Made by a program: the position numbers and the translations under genes. Shown piece by piece: positions 5,921 to 7,699 of a DNA stretch of 7,699 nucleotides. The DNA is from a bacterium. GTDB taxonomy: Bacteria; JAMCPX01. The notes under the pieces are model-generated. The model was not told the origin of the DNA and made no database searches. It saw nothing but the letters and a program-made list of their open reading frames with translations. The stretch lies in assembly GCA_021815065.1 (NCBI GenBank), contig JAKAHI010000057.1:1-7699 (forward strand), written 5' to 3'. Within the stretch, counting starts at the first letter, position 1, and each line of letters begins with the position of its first letter.

Positions 5921-6913
5921 ATGAAGAAAACGGTGTTCTTTGTTTTCATACTTCTTTTACAGGCATCGACTGCATTTTCTGCAAACCGTACGATCATGGT
6001 ATTCGATTTCAAGGGGATCGGTGTTTCGAAAGAACAATTAACCGCTGCTTCATATCTGCTGAGGCAGGACCTTTCGCAGACGGGAATCCAGGTACTCGAT
6101 GCAAACGATTTTACGGACGGAAGTACCTGTTATGACGAATCGTGCGGCATTCCTCTTGCGCGTGCACAGGGGGCCGATAAGGCCGTTACCGGCACGATGA
6201 TCCTTATCGGGAACAAGATCGTCGTCAAATCGACGGTCTTTGATGTCGGGACAAGCAAGCCGGTCCTTTATAACTCACTCAATGCTGAAAGTCCGTCGGA
6301 CATCGATGCCGTCATGAACAGATTGTCCGATTCCATAGCCAGCAATAAGCCCGCATCCGAGGTGATTACCTTGAACAATATTACGCAACAGGAGACATCG
6401 ACGCCGAAAAGGGTCAGCACGTATGCTTATATGGGAATAGACATGGGGATGACAGCGCCTGTCGGAGCATCTTATTTGAATTCAGGTACGTTAAATAATC
6501 TGGATGCCTTGATGTTCAGTTTTGAGCTTAATGACCATGCAATGCTTCAGTTCAAACCCCTGCTTGGGTTCAGCTGGAACAATTCTGGCAGTACGAATGT
6601 TTTGGACTGGAGGATTATGGATATAGGAGGCTACTATATATCGAGTATCGAGAACATATCCCCGTTCGTGGGCGGCAGCGTCAGTCTTCACCTGTTGAAT
6701 ATGTCCAGAACGACAAACGGCAGCTTATATACGACGACGGAAAATTATAACAGAACAGATATCGGGCTGTTTTTGGGAGGAGGGGTCATGTTCTTCAGAA
6801 CGGCTTCGGTGCATCTCTATGTAGAAGCAGGCTATCAAACGATTTTCGACAGATTCGATGGAAACGGTGCACAGGGTATAGTCTGCAACATGGGATTTCT
6901 CTTCAAAATTTGA
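5921..6913 (+). CDS. Exported CsgG/TolB-like domain fused to a probable C-terminal beta-barrel
   Basis: The 330-residue product starts with a signal peptide (1 to about 21, ending STAFSA). Residues about 22-143 resemble the periplasmic CsgG/FlgO/TolB-N-like fold. They begin IMVFDFKGIGVS (25-36) and include Cys70 and Cys75 in TCYDESCG (69-76), then the GADKAVTGTMILIGNK pattern (84-99) and a closing strand VVKSTVFDVG (101-110). The two cysteines may form a disulfide. A Thr/Ser/Gln-rich linker (about 145-165) leads to a C-terminal part (166-330) of alternating glycine- and aromatic-rich strands, such as FVGGSVSLHLL and IGLFLGGGVMFF, resembling a small outer-membrane beta-barrel. Start choice: AAAGGAGG lies four bases before the ATG. 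It follows the receptor by 143 bases. Role unknown; envelope assembly, secretion or sensing is plausible from the domains. Confidence 0.7.
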   Translation: MKKTVFFVFILLLQASTAFSANRTIMVFDFKGIGVSKEQLTAASYLLRQDLSQTGIQVLDANDFTDGSTCYDESCGIPLARAQGADKAVTGTMILIGNKIVVKSTVFDVGTSKPVLYNSLNAESPSDIDAVMNRLSDSIASNKPASEVITLNNITQQETSTPKRVSTYAYMGIDMGMTAPVGASYLNSGTLNNLDALMFSFELNDHAMLQFKPLLGFSWNNSGSTNVLDWRIMDIGGYYISSIENISPFVGGSVSLHLLNMSRTTNGSLYTTTENYNRTDIGLFLGGGVMFFRTASVHLYVEAGYQTIFDRFDGNGAQGIVCNMGFLFKI

Positions 6914-6958
6914 AGAGGAGAAGAAGCTCCTGTTTCTCAAGACCGGGAATTCACATCA

Positions 6959-6977
6959 CACCGGAGATATGCCGGTG
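6959..6977 (+). promoter_or_regulatory. Hairpin with the candidate start codon in its loop
   Basis: CACCGG (6959-6964) pairs with CCGGTG (6972-6977) around the loop AGATATG. The loop contains the first ATG (6969-6971) of the following gene. The only Shine-Dalgarno-like bases (GGAG, 6963-6966) are partly inside the stem. Such a fold could dampen initiation, or the true start could be elsewhere. Confidence 0.25.
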
Positions 6978-7699
6978 ACAGAGGCTGAAGCAGCGAATGT
7001 AACGCGGTGGAACGGCGAGCCCGGACGCTATGAAGTATACTACCTCAAGTTTAACCACCTCCGGACATCCACAGGGTTCTGGATACGGTACACCCTGCTT
7101 GCGCCGGTCAGCGGCAGTCCGGTAGCAGAGCTGTGGGCCATATTTTTCGATGCAAAGGACCCGTCAAACAACAGGGCTGTCAAGAACACATTTCCTGTTT
7201 CGCAGGCTGTGATTAAAAAGGACAACTTTTCGTTCGGGATAGGCAATGCCCTCATAGAACAGACCCGGGCATACGGAGGGATCAGGGGTAAAGAAGGTTC
7301 GATAACATGGGACCTCAGGTTTGAACCGATCTTCCGGATCTTCCGGCATTTCCCATATGGATTCATGTACTGGGCATCTGTCCCCAAAACCAAGGTTATA
7401 TCGCCGAACTTCAGCGTGAAGGTATACGGCAGCGTAGAGGTAAACGGCAGGACATATGACTGCGACGGCGAGCCCGGACAGCAGACGCACCTATGGGGAA
7501 CGAAGCATGCAGAGCGCTGGACATGGGCAAATTCAAGCATCTTCAAAGAAGACAGCAGTGCGATCTTCGAGGGCCTGTCCGCGCAGATTAAGGTCGGAAA
7601 CAGGACGAGCCCTGCATTGACGCTGTTTTTCATAAGGTGCCTTGGCAAAGACTACTATCTCAACAGCCTTTTCCGCCTTTTCAGGAACAAGAGTGAGAG
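6969..7699 (+). CDS. Lipocalin-like (CrtC/AttH/tocopherol-cyclase-like) protein, 3'-truncated by the window edge
   Basis: The plus-strand frame is open from 6882 to the last base and gives 243 codons from the ATG at 6969 with no stop. Codon use is regular and the protein looks real. GRYEVYYLKFNHL (19-31), GFWIRYTLLAP (36-46), ELWAIFFDAKD (54-64), THLWGTKHAERWTWANSS (173-190) and YYLNSLFRLF (229-238) are aromatic-rich beta-strand segments. From memory of families, this pattern occurs in uncharacterised bacterial proteins related to hydroxyneurosporene-dehydratase, AttH and tocopherol-cyclase folds, which handle hydrophobic ligands. No signal peptide is visible. The start is uncertain: the ATG has a poor ribosome site, while GAGGAG at 6915-6920 precedes an in-frame CTG at 6930. 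The gene begins 55 bases after the upstream stop, so co-transcription is likely. Function unknown. Confidence 0.65.
   Translation, partial: MPVTEAEAANVTRWNGEPGRYEVYYLKFNHLRTSTGFWIRYTLLAPVSGSPVAELWAIFFDAKDPSNNRAVKNTFPVSQAVIKKDNFSFGIGNALIEQTRAYGGIRGKEGSITWDLRFEPIFRIFRHFPYGFMYWASVPKTKVISPNFSVKVYGSVEVNGRTYDCDGEPGQQTHLWGTKHAERWTWANSSIFKEDSSAIFEGLSAQIKVGNRTSPALTLFFIRCLGKDYYLNSLFRLFRNKSE

Noticed and set aside
7040..7648. Minus-strand frame of 202 codons
   Set aside because: It lies opposite the open plus-strand gene, has unnatural composition (many Cys, Pro and Arg) and lacks recognisable motifs. It is a shadow.

Overview
The window reads as chromosomal DNA of a Gram-negative, outer-membrane-bearing bacterium. 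A TonB-dependent receptor, a probable lipoprotein hydrolase and a periplasmic/outer-membrane fusion protein are all present. SerRS sequence character, strong AAGGAGG ribosome sites and roughly even GC suggest a lineage such as Desulfobacterota or Nitrospirota, but the sequence alone cannot settle this.

Layout, left to right. (1) The C-terminal tail of an unidentified protein ends at 100. (2) A 292-base gap holds a compact element, about 122-348, bounded by imperfect inverted repeats with TTAA at both ends. It carries inward-facing AAGGAGG motifs and a possible 25-codon reading frame on the minus strand. (3) serS (393-1676) encodes seryl-tRNA synthetase and is followed 64 bases later by a tRNA-Ser(GCU) gene (1741-1827), so enzyme and substrate RNA are adjacent. 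(4) A GH5 endoglycoceramidase-like lipoprotein (1890-3287). (5) A large TonB-dependent outer-membrane receptor with an extra N-terminal domain (3435-5777). (6) An exported protein joining a CsgG/TolB-like periplasmic domain to a probable C-terminal beta-barrel (5921-6913). (7) A plus-strand gene that runs off the right edge (from about 6969). It resembles an uncharacterised lipocalin-like (CrtC/AttH/tocopherol-cyclase-like) family. It never reaches a stop in the window, so a search for complete frames misses it and shows only minus-strand shadows.

Genes 4-7 all point right and three of them have export signals. They could form a cell-envelope locus: the hydrolase would release sugars or lipids from a glycolipid, the receptor would import a product, and the other two would act on or sense envelope components. 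This is inference from order and localisation only. The gaps of 147 and 143 bases contain hairpins or dyads, so separate transcription units are equally possible. No CRISPR array, rRNA, transposase or phage gene was seen.
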